Shown: positions 45,782 through 55,820, counted from the stretch's first letter. The stretch: 64,000 nucleotides of DNA from Halomonas sp. TD01 (GCF_923868895.1 NZ_OV350343.1:2728001-2792000), one strand, 5' to 3'. The notes: generated by a model not told the origin, from the sequence alone. Translations and numbers: made by a program.

Positions 45782-46462
45782 ATGGCATCTAGCCCTAATT
45801 CATTAGTGCCCGATGCGTCAGCGCCGCCTCAGTTAGGCCGAGACGATGTCGAGCTTATTCAGCGTGAGACCCTTTATCAGGGTTTTTTTCGCTTGGAAGC
45901 GCTAGAGCTTCGTCATCGTCTCTTTGAAGGCGGCTGGAGCGGGACGATGCGCCGTGAGGTGCATAACCGCTTCGACGCTGTTGGCGTGCTGCTTTACGAT
46001 CCAGCTCGTGACGCCTTAGTGCTCGTCGAGCAGTTTCGCGCTGGCGCGATTGACGACCCGCTTTCTCCTTGGAAGTTAGAGTTGGTGGCGGGGTTGGCAG
46101 ATAAAAACGAGTCCCTTGAAGATGTTGCCCGCCGTGAAGCCATGGAAGAGTCAGGCTGTCAGGTCGGCGCGTTGACCAAATTGCACACCTACTACCCCAG
46201 CCCGGGTGCGTGTAACGAACGCGTGACACTCTTTTGTGGTTTAGTTGATACCCAGGGAATGGGGGGCATTCATGGGCTAGATGATGAGCACGAAGATATC
46301 CGTGTTCACGTGGTAACTTTTCCGACGGCATGGGAACTCCTGGAGCAGGGAAGACTCGACAACGCCATGTGTTTGATTGGGCTACATTGGTTAGCGAGCC
46401 AACGCGCTTCGCTGCGTGCCGCTTCTTATCGAGCTGCGATAAGTCCTAGTAGCAAGCCCTGA
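45782..46462 (+). CDS. nudF: ADP-ribose pyrophosphatase (Nudix)
   Basis: A 226-residue Nudix hydrolase that splits ADP-ribose to AMP and ribose 5-phosphate. The Nudix box is G-LADKN-E-SLEDVAR-REAMEE-SGC, matching GX5EX7REUXEEXGU. The upstream GVLLYDPARDALVLVEQFR and downstream YPSPGACNERVTLFCG are typical of the NudF group. It leads into a spacer of 15-bp repeats and then yqiB-cpdA, the gene order found in many gammaproteobacteria (nudF-yqiB-cpdA). Confidence 0.92.
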   Translation: MASSPNSLVPDASAPPQLGRDDVELIQRETLYQGFFRLEALELRHRLFEGGWSGTMRREVHNRFDAVGVLLYDPARDALVLVEQFRAGAIDDPLSPWKLELVAGLADKNESLEDVARREAMEESGCQVGALTKLHTYYPSPGACNERVTLFCGLVDTQGMGGIHGLDDEHEDIRVHVVTFPTAWELLEQGRLDNAMCLIGLHWLASQRASLRAASYRAAISPSSKP

Positions 46463-46520
46463 GAACAAGCCCTGGTAAAAAAGGCTTTGGTAACAAGGGC
46501 TCTGGTAACAAGGGCTTAGG
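46451..46520. repeat. 15-bp tandem repeat in the nudF-yqiB spacer
   Basis: Four to five imperfect units built on CAAGGGCTCTGGTAA (one is 13 bp) run from the last nudF codons to 30 bp before yqiB. Some copies keep AAGGGC-type and TAACAAGGGC steps, giving possible small stems; no function is evident. Confidence 0.75.
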
Positions 46521-46546
46521 CCAAGCGAATCTTAAAAGGAGTGAAC

Positions 46547-46993
46547 ATGGCTAGAACCGCCTATGTCACCGATTTAAAGTCTCTGCAAGGCGAATGCAGC
46601 GCCAACTATATGCGCATGCTTCGTTTGGTAGGTGATATGGAAAGTGGCCAGCGACGCGATATCGCGTTGCATGGCGACGACCAGCATTTCGGCGATTTAC
46701 ATCTCAAAATTCTCGAGCAGGCGCCTTATACCACGATGGTGGAGGTGACCCAGAGTGGGCCGCTGGACGCCGTTATCGAAGGCCCCAGAATGCGTGTCCA
46801 TCTCTACCACGATGTGCGCATGGCAGAAGTGACCGATTTTCAGCGTGAACGCCACTTTAGCGGCCGCTATCGTTATCCGAATGCAAGAATGCACCAGCCA
46901 GATGAGAAGCTGCAGCTTAATCGCTTTCTGGGCGAGTGGCTGGCGCACGGCTTAGCCCATGGGCATGCCTATGATATGCCGGAGTTACCCTGA
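46547..46993 (+). CDS. yqiB: YqiB family protein (DUF1249)
   Basis: A 148-residue soluble protein of unknown function, conserved between nudF and cpdA. Family marks are LKSLQGECSANYMRMLRLVGD at the start and FSGRYRYPNARMHQPDEKLQ with FLGEWLAHGLAHG near the end. AGGAG before ATG 46547 decides the start (the open frame from GTG 46541 adds two residues). Its stop overlaps the start of cpdA (TGATG). Confidence 0.88.
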   Translation: MARTAYVTDLKSLQGECSANYMRMLRLVGDMESGQRRDIALHGDDQHFGDLHLKILEQAPYTTMVEVTQSGPLDAVIEGPRMRVHLYHDVRMAEVTDFQRERHFSGRYRYPNARMHQPDEKLQLNRFLGEWLAHGLAHGHAYDMPELP

Positions 46994-47727
46994 TGCGACT
47001 GGTTCAGATTACCGATTCGCACCTTCATGCCGATAAAGAGGCTCGTTCACGAGCGGGGATCCCATTTCGGCAGTTCGAGCGTGTGTTGGAAGCGGTGATT
47101 GCTGAGCGGCCTGATATCGTCGTATTCAGCGGTGATGTGAGCCAAGACGAAACGGCTGCTTCTTATACATTGGCGTGCCAAGCGTTGGCATCGTTGCCGT
47201 GCCCATGGTTCTGGATTCCTGGCAATCACGATCAGCTAGCCTTCATGCAAGCGGAGCACACTCTGGTGGAAGAGGTCGACCTAGCGCAGTGGCGGTTACT
47301 GTTGTTGGATACCCATGTGGAAGGTCAGCCGTATGGCGAATTAGGTGCCGAGCGCTTAAACGCACTGGCTGAGCGTCTAGAAGAAGATGATCGCCCAACC
47401 TTGATTGTGATGCACCACCCCCCCGTTGATGTGGGCGCTGTGTGGATGGACGCGATTGGCCTTCAGGATCGCGATGCGTTTTGGCAACTGTTACACGGTT
47501 GCCCTCAGGTTAAAATTATTCTGTTTGGCCATGCACACCAAGCCTACGCCCAGCCACACCGTACCGAGGATATCGAGATTGACGTCTATGGCTGTCCCGC
47601 CATTGCGGACCAGTTCTTACCCGGCGCTGAGCAGTTTGCGATTGATGAAGCTTCTCGGCCCGGCTATCGAATTATTGACCTCCATGGCAGTGAATGGCAG
47701 ACCTGGGTGGAGCGTGTCGTTGTGTGA
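46993..47727 (+). CDS. cpdA: 3',5'-cyclic AMP phosphodiesterase
   Basis: A 244-residue metallophosphoesterase that hydrolyses cAMP to AMP. All metal-binding motifs are present: ITDSHLHAD, VFSGDVSQDE, IPGNHDQ, VMHHPPVDVG and LFGHAHQA. Translational coupling to yqiB, with nudF upstream, matches the E. coli arrangement and supports the name. Confidence 0.93.
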   Translation: MRLVQITDSHLHADKEARSRAGIPFRQFERVLEAVIAERPDIVVFSGDVSQDETAASYTLACQALASLPCPWFWIPGNHDQLAFMQAEHTLVEEVDLAQWRLLLLDTHVEGQPYGELGAERLNALAERLEEDDRPTLIVMHHPPVDVGAVWMDAIGLQDRDAFWQLLHGCPQVKIILFGHAHQAYAQPHRTEDIEIDVYGCPAIADQFLPGAEQFAIDEASRPGYRIIDLHGSEWQTWVERVVV

Positions 47728-47906
47728 TGTCACTCCTGTTACGACACGGTTAGGCAATAAAGATATAAAAAGATAGTTATTAATTCTTTTGGGTTATTAT
47801 TAACTCGGCGTTACCCTACTCTCAAATAACCGTCTTTCGGCAACGCTACCGTCAGGCGGCAAATAGCGTTTGCACGTGCAAGCACCGTTTTGTGAGGGAG
47901 TAGGTA

Positions 47907-48866
47907 ATGAACCAGTTTTCTGCGCCGTCGGCGTCCCAGCGTGAGGTGCCTGTCGCACCTGATGCGGCACGCTTGACCCACCTAAAGCAGCTAGAAGCTG
48001 AATCGATCCACATTATCCGGGAAGTCGCCGCTGAGTTTAGTAACCCGGTCATGATGTACTCCATCGGTAAAGACTCCTCGGTAATGCTGCACTTGGCGCG
48101 TAAAGCATTCTACCCAGGGACACCGCCATTCCCTTTGATGCATGTGGACACCACCTGGAAGTTTCGTGAAATGATCGAGTTTCGTAACCGCATGGCAGAA
48201 GAAGCGGGAATGGAGCTGATTGTGCATACCAATGAAGAGGGGCGGGCCGCCAATATCAACCCCTTCGACCACGGTAGTGCTAAATATACCGATATCATGA
48301 AAACCCAGGCGCTGAAACAAGCGCTCGATAAACATGGCTTTGATGCGGCCTTTGGTGGTGCGCGTCGTGATGAGGAAGCCTCACGGGCTAAAGAGCGTGT
48401 CTACTCCTTCCGCGATAAATACCACCGCTGGGATCCGAAAAGTCAGCGTCCTGAGCTTTGGAATGTATATAACGCCAACGTTAACAAGGGCGAGTCAATT
48501 CGCGTCTTCCCACTTTCGAATTGGACAGAGCTCGATATCTGGCAGTACATCTATCTTGAGTCTATTCCGATTGTACCGCTTTACTACGCCGCCAAGCGTC
48601 CGGTAGTTGAGCGTGATGGCATGCAGGTTATGGTTGACGATGATCGCTTGCCCCTGGCACCAGGTGAAGTGCCTGAAGAGAAGTTTGTGCGCTTCAGGAC
48701 GCTGGGCTGTTACCCACTGACCGGTGCCGTGGAATCAACGGCGGCCACGCTACCCGAGATTATTCAAGAGATGCTGTTGACCAAAACCAGTGAACGCAGT
48801 GGCCGTGCCATTGACCGTGACCAGGTCGGTTCAATGGAGAAGAAAAAGCGCGAGGGGTACTTCTAA
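47907..48866 (+). CDS. cysD: Sulfate adenylyltransferase small subunit
   Basis: A 319-residue PP-loop ATP-sulfurylase subunit that makes adenosine 5'-phosphosulfate from sulfate and ATP. Conserved marks are [36 protein letters not shown] and [28 protein letters not shown] lies before ATG 47907. It overlaps cysN by one base (TAATG). The 179-bp upstream spacer has AT-rich stretches (GTTATTATTAAC) where a CysB-type activator might bind, not provable here. Confidence 0.96.
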   Translation: MNQFSAPSASQREVPVAPDAARLTHLKQLEAESIHIIREVAAEFSNPVMMYSIGKDSSVMLHLARKAFYPGTPPFPLMHVDTTWKFREMIEFRNRMAEEAGMELIVHTNEEGRAANINPFDHGSAKYTDIMKTQALKQALDKHGFDAAFGGARRDEEASRAKERVYSFRDKYHRWDPKSQRPELWNVYNANVNKGESIRVFPLSNWTELDIWQYIYLESIPIVPLYYAAKRPVVERDGMQVMVDDDRLPLAPGEVPEEKFVRFRTLGCYPLTGAVESTAATLPEIIQEMLLTKTSERSGRAIDRDQVGSMEKKKREGYF

Positions 48867-50305
48867 TGGCTCATCAATCCAATTTAATTGCTGACAATAT
48901 CGAGCAGTACCTTCACGAGCACGAAAACAAAGACCTACTGCGTTTTATCACTTGTGGCAGCGTTGATGACGGTAAATCCACGCTGATCGGGCGACTGCTG
49001 CACGACTCTAAAATGATCTTTGAAGATCAACTGGCGGCGATTACCCAAGCGTCTAAAACCAGTGGCACTACTGGTGATACGGTTGATTTGGCGCTGTTGG
49101 TGGATGGCTTGCAGTCAGAGCGAGAGCAGGGTATTACCATTGATGTTGCTTATCGCTTCTTCTCCACCGAAAAGCGTAAGTTCATCATTGCTGATACTCC
49201 AGGGCATGAGCAGTACACCCGCAATATGGCCACGGGCGCTTCAACGGCAAGCCTAGCGATTATTTTGATTGATGCGCGTTATGGAGTGCAGACTCAAACC
49301 CGTCGCCATAGCTTTATTGCCGACTTGCTGGGCATTCAGCACTTGGTGATTGCGGTAAATAAAATGGACTTGGTGGAGGTCTCCGAGCAGCGCTTCAACG
49401 AGATTGTTGATGAATACCGTGCATTTGCCACCAACCTTAGTGCGCCGGATATCCGCTTTGTACCGATGTCGGCACTGAACGGCGACAACGTAGTTAATCC
49501 CAGTGATCAGACGCCCTGGTATTTCGGTGCAGGCTATGAAGGCAAAACGCTGATTGAACTGCTGGAAAGTGTTGAAATCAGTCGTGACCAAAACCTCACT
49601 GATTTACGCCTTCCGGTTCAGTACGTTAATCGCCCGAATCTGGATTTTCGTGGTTATTGCGGCACCTTGGCGGCAGGCATTCTACACCCAGGCCAAGAAG
49701 TGAAAGCGCTGCCATCGGGTAAAACGTCACGGGTTGAGCGAATAGTAACGTTTGACGGCGACTTAAGCGCCGCTTATCCAGGACAGGCAATTACCGTTAC
49801 CCTGGAAGATGAGATTGATATTTCCCGCGGTGATTGGATTGTCAGTGCGGATGCTGACTTACCTCTCTCTAATGCGTTCATGGCGGATATCGTATGGATG
49901 CATGAAGATGCACTAACACCGGGCAAGCTTTATGACTTTAAGCTCGCCACCCGCGATCTGTCGGGTCAGGTAAGTGATATCGAGTACCAAATCGACGTCA
50001 ATACGCTTGAAAGACACGCCACGGATTCGCTGGTCTTAAATGCGATTGCACGCTGCGAGGTAGAGTTAACGGCTGCGATTCCAGTGGATGACTATCGCAC
50101 AAGCCCTGGCACAGGTAGCTTTATCATCATTGACAGACTGACCAACGTAACGGTTGGCGCTGGCATGATTCGTGGGACAGCCGATGTACGCGAGCAGGCC
50201 AGCGGCGCTACCGATTGGGCAGCCTTTGAGCGTGATTTGAACGCGCTAGTGCGTAAGCATTTTCCGCATTGGGAAGCGAAGGACGTGCGCGATTTGCTGC
50301 GCTAG
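48866..50305 (+). CDS. cysN: Sulfate adenylyltransferase large subunit (GTPase)
   Basis: A 479-residue GTPase of the EF-Tu class that drives CysD. G motifs: [15 protein letters not shown] (P-loop), [24 protein letters not shown] and a SAL-type motif in [10 protein letters not shown]. Domains 2 and 3 follow to the end at residue 479. There is no C-terminal APS kinase (CysC) fusion, so the kinase must be encoded elsewhere. A terminator follows at 50347. Confidence 0.96.
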   Translation: MAHQSNLIADNIEQYLHEHENKDLLRFITCGSVDDGKSTLIGRLLHDSKMIFEDQLAAITQASKTSGTTGDTVDLALLVDGLQSEREQGITIDVAYRFFSTEKRKFIIADTPGHEQYTRNMATGASTASLAIILIDARYGVQTQTRRHSFIADLLGIQHLVIAVNKMDLVEVSEQRFNEIVDEYRAFATNLSAPDIRFVPMSALNGDNVVNPSDQTPWYFGAGYEGKTLIELLESVEISRDQNLTDLRLPVQYVNRPNLDFRGYCGTLAAGILHPGQEVKALPSGKTSRVERIVTFDGDLSAAYPGQAITVTLEDEIDISRGDWIVSADADLPLSNAFMADIVWMHEDALTPGKLYDFKLATRDLSGQVSDIEYQIDVNTLERHATDSLVLNAIARCEVELTAAIPVDDYRTSPGTGSFIIIDRLTNVTVGAGMIRGTADVREQASGATDWAAFERDLNALVRKHFPHWEAKDVRDLLR

Positions 50306-50346
50306 CCTAGTACTTTATTTAAATTTAGTACGTTAGCAGAATCAAG

Positions 50347-50379
50347 AAGCCGCCTTGGTCATTGAGATCAAGGCGGCTT
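50347..50379. terminator. Terminator between cysN and tupA
   Basis: AAGCCGCCTTGGTC / GATCAAGGCGGCTT stem with one G-T wobble and a 5-base loop, A/T-rich on both sides. It lies between convergent cysN and tupA and can serve both. Confidence 0.8.
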
Positions 50380-50396
50380 CTACGTTTGGGGCGGTG

Positions 50397-51239
50397 CTAC
50401 TGTGTGTTAGACAAAGACTGCGCGTTAGGGAAAAACAGCGGTTGGCCGTTGACGTCAAAATCGGCAATCGCTTGCTGTCCTTCTTCAGACACCAACCACT
50501 GGTGCCACTGGGCCGCTAAATCATGCTTCAAGTGCGGGTGCTGCTCTTCAGAAAGAAGAAGAGTGCCGTACTGATTAAACAGTGCAGTGTCGCCTTCAAA
50601 CAGTAGCGTTAAGTCTTGCGGATTTTCAAACGCCACCCAGGTCGCACGATCAGTGAACGTGTAGGCGTTCATGCCTGCAGCGGTGTTTAGGGTTGGCCCC
50701 ATACCGCTACCTAACTCGCGGTACCATGCTCCTTGAGGGGTGATCTCCGCGTCTTCCCATAAGCGCAGTTCGGCGCGGTTGGTACCGCTATCATCCCCTC
50801 GGGATGCAAAGGGTGATTCGCTTTCCGCGATACGCACCAACGCCTCGACGACGCTGTCACTACTGCTAATGCCGGCGGGGTCGTCACTTGGCCCGACAAC
50901 CACAAAGTCGTTATACATCACGTCCTGGCGCTCGCTGGCGTAGCCATCGGCGACAAACTGCTCTTCACCCGTCGTATCATGCACCAGCAAGCTGTCGGCG
51001 TCCCCCCGCCGGGCAATCTCAAACGCTTGCCCTGTCCCGACGGCAACCACGCGAACGCTAATGCCCGTGGCGTCGGTGAAGGTCGGAATAATCGCGTCAA
51101 ATAGCCCTGAGTTCTCAGTCGATGTCGTCGACGCTAGGGTAATGAAATTATCATCAGCGAGTAGCGAGGCGCTCCACGAGAGGCCTGCTAGTCCTGAGGT
51201 TAATAAGCTGGCGGTAGCTAACGTTGTGTTTTTTTTCAT
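50397..51239 (-). CDS. tupA: Tungstate-binding periplasmic protein
   Basis: A 280-residue binding protein with a signal peptide (about 1-27, ending LLADD). It has the TupA oxoanion site LASTTSTENSGLFDAIIP, VVGPSDDPAGISSSDSV and FASRGDDSGTNRAELRLWE with YTFTDRATWVAF. The TTSTxxSG pattern separates tungstate TupA from molybdate ModA. I chose ATG 51239; the open frame from 51314 adds 25 residues lacking a signal. It is the last gene of a tupB-tupC-tupA order, unlike the usual tupA-tupB-tupC. Confidence 0.88.
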   Translation of the reverse strand: MKKNTTLATASLLTSGLAGLSWSASLLADDNFITLASTTSTENSGLFDAIIPTFTDATGISVRVVAVGTGQAFEIARRGDADSLLVHDTTGEEQFVADGYASERQDVMYNDFVVVGPSDDPAGISSSDSVVEALVRIAESESPFASRGDDSGTNRAELRLWEDAEITPQGAWYRELGSGMGPTLNTAAGMNAYTFTDRATWVAFENPQDLTLLFEGDTALFNQYGTLLLSEEQHPHLKHDLAAQWHQWLVSEEGQQAIADFDVNGQPLFFPNAQSLSNTQ

Positions 51240-51255
51240 AAGGCTGCTCTCGGGA

Positions 51256-51987
51256 TTACCAAACAAGTTCGCCGCGAAGAAAGGCTCCCGCTTGGGTGGA
51301 AGCTGGCGTTTCAAAAAAGCGATGGGCTGGTGTGTGCTCTAGCACTTGGCCGCCATACATAAACACCACCTCATCAGCTAGGCGGCGGGCTTGATGCAAA
51401 TCGTGGGTGGTCATAATGATGCGCGTGCCATTGTGATGAAATTCATTCACCGCATCTTCAACCGCCTTGATAGCGGCAGGGTCAAGGGCAGAAGTGGGCT
51501 CATCTAAAAACAGCACGGCAGGATTGAGTAGCCAGGCACGAGCAAGCGCAAGGCGCTGCTGCTCGCCGCCGGAGAGCACCCTGGCTGGGCGCTTCGCAAG
51601 GGTGGCTAAACCAAATTTATCGAGTGCCTGCAGGGCGATGTGTTTGCGCTGCCGACGCGGCACTCCATTGACCGCCAGAGCATAGGTCAGGTTATCGATT
51701 GCCGAGCGGCGCAGCAGTACCGGACGCTGAAACACCATGGCTTGGGCGGGCGGCTTTTCTTGCCAATGAATGTTGCCACTGCTAGGGCTTAGCAGACCGT
51801 GAGCCAAGCGCATTAACAGGCTCTTTCCCGCGCCGTTGGGGCCCATAATGAGCGTGCGTTGGCAGCCTGATAACGTCAGCGTGGTGGGGGCAAGTAGCTG
51901 ATGACCACGATGCTCAAAGCTGACCTGCTCAAAATGTAGTGCAGGCACGGCCGTCAAAAGAGACGGTGGAAAAACCGACGCGTTCAT
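51256..51987 (-). CDS. tupC: Tungstate ABC transporter ATPase
   Basis: A 243-residue ABC ATPase with Walker A MGPNGAGKS, the signature LSGGEQQRLALARA, Walker B AVLFLDEPTSALDP and the H-loop TTHDLHQA. It drives uptake with TupB and TupA. Its start overlaps the tupB stop by four bases and tupA follows after 16 bp, so the three genes form a unit. Confidence 0.9.
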   Translation of the reverse strand: MNASVFPPSLLTAVPALHFEQVSFEHRGHQLLAPTTLTLSGCQRTLIMGPNGAGKSLLMRLAHGLLSPSSGNIHWQEKPPAQAMVFQRPVLLRRSAIDNLTYALAVNGVPRRQRKHIALQALDKFGLATLAKRPARVLSGGEQQRLALARAWLLNPAVLFLDEPTSALDPAAIKAVEDAVNEFHHNGTRIIMTTHDLHQARRLADEVVFMYGGQVLEHTPAHRFFETPASTQAGAFLRGELVW

Positions 51988-52688
51988 CCTAACCGCCTCT
52001 TGGCCGTCTCAATGACCATGTGGGCCAACGCATTAATCAGTGTCACAAGGCTAAGCAGCACAATGCCCAAACCCAGCGCGAGGGGTAGGTTGCCTTTACT
52101 GGTTTCCAACACAATGCTGGTGGTCATCACACGGGTGACGCCATCGATATTGCCACCGACAATCATCACTGCACCCACTTCAGCGCTGGCGCGACCAAAG
52201 CCTGCGAGTATTACGGTTAAGAGCCCGAAACGCGCGTCCCACAGCAGAGTAGGCATCATGCGTAGCGGCTTCAGGCCAAGAGAGCGCAGCTGTTCGGCAT
52301 ACTCGTTATGCAGTGTCTCTACTTGTTGGCGAGTAAGCGCGGCAATAATCGGAAACACTAAGATGGTTTGTGCAATGACCATAGCCGTCGGCGTAAACAG
52401 CAGCCCAAACTGACCTAGCGGCCCTGCGCGGGAAAGCAGCAGGTAAACACATAGCCCAGCGACCACTGGGGGAAGGCCCATGAGCGCGTTGAGCAGCACA
52501 ATCAACGCATTGCGGCCAGGGAAGCGCCAAAGGGCGAGTGCAGCGCCTAGTGGTAATGCCAGTGCACTAGCAAGCAGTACGGCAATCAGTGATACCTGCA
52601 GTGACAGCGTCACGATAGCGATTAGCCCCTGATCCATGCCCAGAATCAATGCAAACGCTGTGTAAAAGGGGTTATCACTTGGGGACAT
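51984..52688 (-). CDS. tupB: Tungstate ABC transporter permease
   Basis: A 234-residue permease with five membrane segments. The cytoplasmic coupling loop EYAEQLRSLGLKPLRMMPTL and GFGRASAEVGAVMIVGGNIDG are characteristic. AAGGGTG before ATG 52688 favours this start over GTG 52700. It is the first gene of the tup unit; its promoter region is shared with the divergent regulator. Confidence 0.88.
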   Translation of the reverse strand: MSPSDNPFYTAFALILGMDQGLIAIVTLSLQVSLIAVLLASALALPLGAALALWRFPGRNALIVLLNALMGLPPVVAGLCVYLLLSRAGPLGQFGLLFTPTAMVIAQTILVFPIIAALTRQQVETLHNEYAEQLRSLGLKPLRMMPTLLWDARFGLLTVILAGFGRASAEVGAVMIVGGNIDGVTRVMTTSIVLETSKGNLPLALGLGIVLLSLVTLINALAHMVIETAKRRLG

Positions 52689-52700
52689 TGCCGTTCGCAC

Positions 52701-52853
52701 CCTTGTTTTTGTTATTCAGCATCGTTTTTTAACAGCCGACATCATGTGTGTTCAATCACCTTAGGTGCTTCAGCTAGCATAATGTACGCAAACTTGATGT
52801 AATGCACTTTGTCCTGAAATATATGCAGCTGTATGCAGTAAATTGCGAGGCGC
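52701..52853. promoter_or_regulatory. Divergent control region of tupBCA and its regulator
   Basis: TATGCAG occurs twice, ten bases apart, in ATATGCAGCTGTATGCAG at about 52822-52840, next to GCAGCTG. It is close to the regulator start and is a candidate operator. AT-rich stretches around 52770-52820 may hold promoters. Tungstate control is inferred from context. Confidence 0.4.
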
Positions 52854-53741
52854 ATGAGCATGTTAAAGGAATTCCTTACTACGGCAGAGGTGGCCGACTA
52901 CCTGCGCTTAAAAGAGCGAAAGGTGTATGACTTGGTGCGCCAGGGCCAGATACCTTGTAGCCGCGCCACCGGAAAATTGCTCTTTCCTCGTCAGCATATC
53001 GATATGTGGGTGCTTAGCCATTTAGAAGGTGACCAGGCGCAGCGTTCACCATTGCCTTGGATAGTGGCGGGTAGCCAAGACCCATTGTTGGAGTGGGCGG
53101 TTCGCGAAAGCGGTAGTGATTTGGCCTCGCTGTGCCACGGCAGTGGCGATGGCCTGCGCCGCTTGCTGGAAGGTAAAGCCATGCTGGCAGGTATTCACTT
53201 ACTCAACTTCGAATCCGGGCGCTATAACGAGCCAGCTGCATTGGGGCTAGGCGGAGTGCGGGATTTAATCGTGTTGCATTGGGCGAAGCGCCAGCAAGGC
53301 CTGCTGGTGGCGCCTGGTAACCCACGGGGTATTCAGTCGCTCAATGATATTTCTCGGCAGCAGGTTACGCTTGCCCACCGTCAGCCTGATGCAGGTGCGG
53401 CGCAGTTACTGCGTTGTCTGCTACAGAGGTCAGCAATTGAGCCGGGCACTCTTAACTGGGCAACCAATGTCTCGTTAAGCGAAGATGACTTGGCGCTAGC
53501 TATTGCTCAGGGCGAAGCAGATGTGGGACTTGGGGTGGAGGCGGCTGCCCATCGCCAGCACATAGAGTTTATACCGCTAATCGAAGAGTCATTTGATTTG
53601 GTGATGCACCGGCGTAGCTACTTTGAACCTGCCCTACAGGCGCTTATCGCGTTTACTCGCCAGGAGCGCTTTACCCAACGGGCGAGGGCTTTGCGAGGCT
53701 ATAATGTGAGCGGCTTGGGAGAAGTGCTGTACAACGCTTAG
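52854..53741 (+). CDS. Helix-turn-helix regulator with periplasmic-binding-like domain, probable tungstate/molybdate sensor
   Basis: A 295-residue protein. Residues about 5-55 are an excisionase/MerR-like DNA-binding domain (LTTAEVADYLRLKERKVYDL, then ATGKLLFPRQHIDMW). Residues about 65-290 resemble the PBP-like domain (PF12727) related to oxoanion-binding proteins (GSQDPLLEWAVRESG, GIHLLNFESGRYNEPAALG, GEADVGLGVEAAAH). It is divergent from tupBCA, so it is likely to sense tungstate or molybdate and control these genes. It is not ModE, whose fold differs. ATG 52854 and ATG 52860 are both possible. Confidence 0.82.
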   Translation: MSMLKEFLTTAEVADYLRLKERKVYDLVRQGQIPCSRATGKLLFPRQHIDMWVLSHLEGDQAQRSPLPWIVAGSQDPLLEWAVRESGSDLASLCHGSGDGLRRLLEGKAMLAGIHLLNFESGRYNEPAALGLGGVRDLIVLHWAKRQQGLLVAPGNPRGIQSLNDISRQQVTLAHRQPDAGAAQLLRCLLQRSAIEPGTLNWATNVSLSEDDLALAIAQGEADVGLGVEAAAHRQHIEFIPLIEESFDLVMHRRSYFEPALQALIAFTRQERFTQRARALRGYNVSGLGEVLYNA

Positions 53742-53904
53742 CAATATGACCTCTAGCGGTTGAGGGACACCATCCGTTACGCCACACTGGTTATCGTTTA
53801 GCCATTTAACTGAGTCATCACAGGAAGTGAATAATGTTTGGAATGACGCAAAATATAGCGGTTGCCGATGACGTGAGTGAGTGTTTCTTGGGTGGGTGCC
53901 AATA

Positions 53905-55023
53905 ATGGCGTGGTATCACCCGTGGGTAAGTTTTGCCAAGCGGTTGGCTCATGTGGTGGCAAAGCCGATGAAGCGCGACAGCGGTCATGGGGGCATGATG
54001 GTGCATCCCTATCGCGGCTACGGCTCTCAGCAGGAAGTGTTTGTCATGGGGCGTGTGTTTCGTCAGGCCGCACTAGGCCGGGCGATACCTCGGCGGGGTA
54101 TGTTACGGGACACCGCAGACGTGGCCCGGCGTATCTTTCGGCGCGGCCTCGCTAATGCCAAAGTGGATATACGCATTGGTGATAACCAGCTGTGCTTGAT
54201 AACTGACCGTGATGGCTACTTTGATGCTCACCTGCCGATTAGTACCGCGTTACCGGTCGATGTTTCCTGGCATCGCGCCGATATTATGGTTCATGCAGAC
54301 GGCCACTCGACAATCCGCACCAGCGTTGAGGTTTACGTGCCGCCTCCTGAGGCAGACCTGCTGGTTATCAGTGATATTGACGACACCGTCATGTTCACCG
54401 GTGTCGCCGAAAAGTTCAAAATGCTGTATCGCCTGTTTGTCCGTAAACCTCATCGCCGTACAGCCTTTCCTGGGGTTGCGTCGCTTTATCAAGCGCTGTA
54501 TCGCGGGCAAACCGAGAAAGCAGAGCGGCCTATTTTGTATGTTTCCCGAGGGCCCTGGGCAATCTATGAGATGCTGGAAACCTTCTTTCAGCTTAACCGA
54601 ATTCCTGTCGGCCCTATTTTATTCCTACGCGAGTGGGGGATATCCCTGCGTCGCCCCTGGCCACGGCGAGCTGAAGCCCACAAGCGCGATTTAATCGACC
54701 GCATGTTAACGCTCTATCATGATATGCCCTGTATTTTGATCGGCGATAGCGGCCAACACGATCCAGAGGTTTATACTGAGGTAGTGAAGGCTTATCCCAC
54801 GCGCATCAAAGCGATCTATATTCGCAGGGTAGATAAAGATCCCCAGCGGGAACAAGCTATTCAGCGGTTGCGGGAGGAGCTTGCTCATATCGATTGTGAA
54901 TTAGTGCTTGCTGCTGACAGCGTTTTGATCGCCGAGCATGCCTACGCCAAAGGCGACATTTCTGCCAGAGGGCTACAGGCTGTGCAACGCGATGTAGACG
55001 CGCATCACAATGACCCTGAATAG
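53905..55023 (+). CDS. App1-like phosphatidate phosphatase (DUF2183, HAD-like)
   Basis: A 372-residue protein with the HAD-type motif VISDIDDTVMFTGVA near residue 155, the SRGPWAIYEMLETFF stretch and ILIGDSGQHDPEVYTEVV. Yeast App1 removes phosphate from phosphatidate; bacterial members are poorly studied, and this one has no signal peptide. The N-terminal part (about 1-150) includes a beta-rich domain (FRRGLANAKVDIRIGDNQ). I chose ATG 53905; the open frame from GTG 53881 lacks a better ribosome site. Confidence 0.83.
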   Translation: MAWYHPWVSFAKRLAHVVAKPMKRDSGHGGMMVHPYRGYGSQQEVFVMGRVFRQAALGRAIPRRGMLRDTADVARRIFRRGLANAKVDIRIGDNQLCLITDRDGYFDAHLPISTALPVDVSWHRADIMVHADGHSTIRTSVEVYVPPPEADLLVISDIDDTVMFTGVAEKFKMLYRLFVRKPHRRTAFPGVASLYQALYRGQTEKAERPILYVSRGPWAIYEMLETFFQLNRIPVGPILFLREWGISLRRPWPRRAEAHKRDLIDRMLTLYHDMPCILIGDSGQHDPEVYTEVVKAYPTRIKAIYIRRVDKDPQREQAIQRLREELAHIDCELVLAADSVLIAEHAYAKGDISARGLQAVQRDVDAHHNDPE

Positions 55024-55106
55024 TTGCAGGTGAGTGCGCCTATTTTGTGCTCATGGTAAAACTAAACACGGGTTAGCGGGTCGTTAATTTAGGTTCTTAA
55101 TCAGCG

Positions 55107-55793
55107 GTGAGTGTGATCATGGTCATTGTGTTAATTGTATTGGCGCTGGCCATTTTTGTTCTGCCTAATCTATGGGCAAAATGGGTGTTAAAACGCCACA
55201 CTCGTGGGCGGGATGATTACCCGGGCACCGGCGCGGAACTTGCCGAGCACCTGCTGCGGCGCTTGGGTGTTGAAGGCGTGACAGTAGAGCGCACCGAATT
55301 TGGCGATCATTACGACCCGGAATCGCGCTGCGTACGCCTTACCCCGGACCACTATGATGGCCGCTCGCTGACGGCGGTGACCGTTGCAGCCCACGAGGTC
55401 GGACATGCTATTCAACATCATGAGGGCTACGCGCCGCTGCTAGCTCGTAGCCGCTTGGTACAAGTGGCGCAAAAGGCAGAAAAGCTAGGTGCTATTTTAA
55501 TGATGGCAGCGCCGTTTCTGTTTGTACTCACACGGCTGCCGGGTGGGCTGGCAGCGGTCATCGCCATGGCAGTCATCAGTTTTGGTACCGCCGCGCTGGT
55601 GCACCTGGTGACGCTGCCTGTCGAGTTTGATGCTAGTTTTAACCGCGCGCTGCCGCTGCTTAAAGAGTACGTGCCACCCTATGATATGCCGGGTGCTCGC
55701 CATGTACTTACCGCCTGTGCGTTCACCTACGTCGCTGCTTCGTTGGCCAGCGTGATGAATCTTGGTCGCTGGCTGGTGATTTTGCGGCGTTGA
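55107..55793 (+). CDS. YugP-type membrane zinc metallopeptidase
   Basis: A 228-residue membrane protein with an N-terminal segment (VIVLIVLALAIFVLPNLW) and further hydrophobic segments from about 130 on. The catalytic HExxH-like motif is AAHEVGHAIQHHEGY, followed by RSRLV. Members (PF04298, B. subtilis YugP) are putative proteases of unknown substrate. GTG 55107 and ATG 55119 are possible starts. A hairpin terminator follows the stop. Confidence 0.85.
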   Translation: MSVIMVIVLIVLALAIFVLPNLWAKWVLKRHTRGRDDYPGTGAELAEHLLRRLGVEGVTVERTEFGDHYDPESRCVRLTPDHYDGRSLTAVTVAAHEVGHAIQHHEGYAPLLARSRLVQVAQKAEKLGAILMMAAPFLFVLTRLPGGLAAVIAMAVISFGTAALVHLVTLPVEFDASFNRALPLLKEYVPPYDMPGARHVLTACAFTYVAASLASVMNLGRWLVILRR

Positions 55794-55820
55794 GATTTGG
55801 GTAGTCTAAATGAGTAACGA

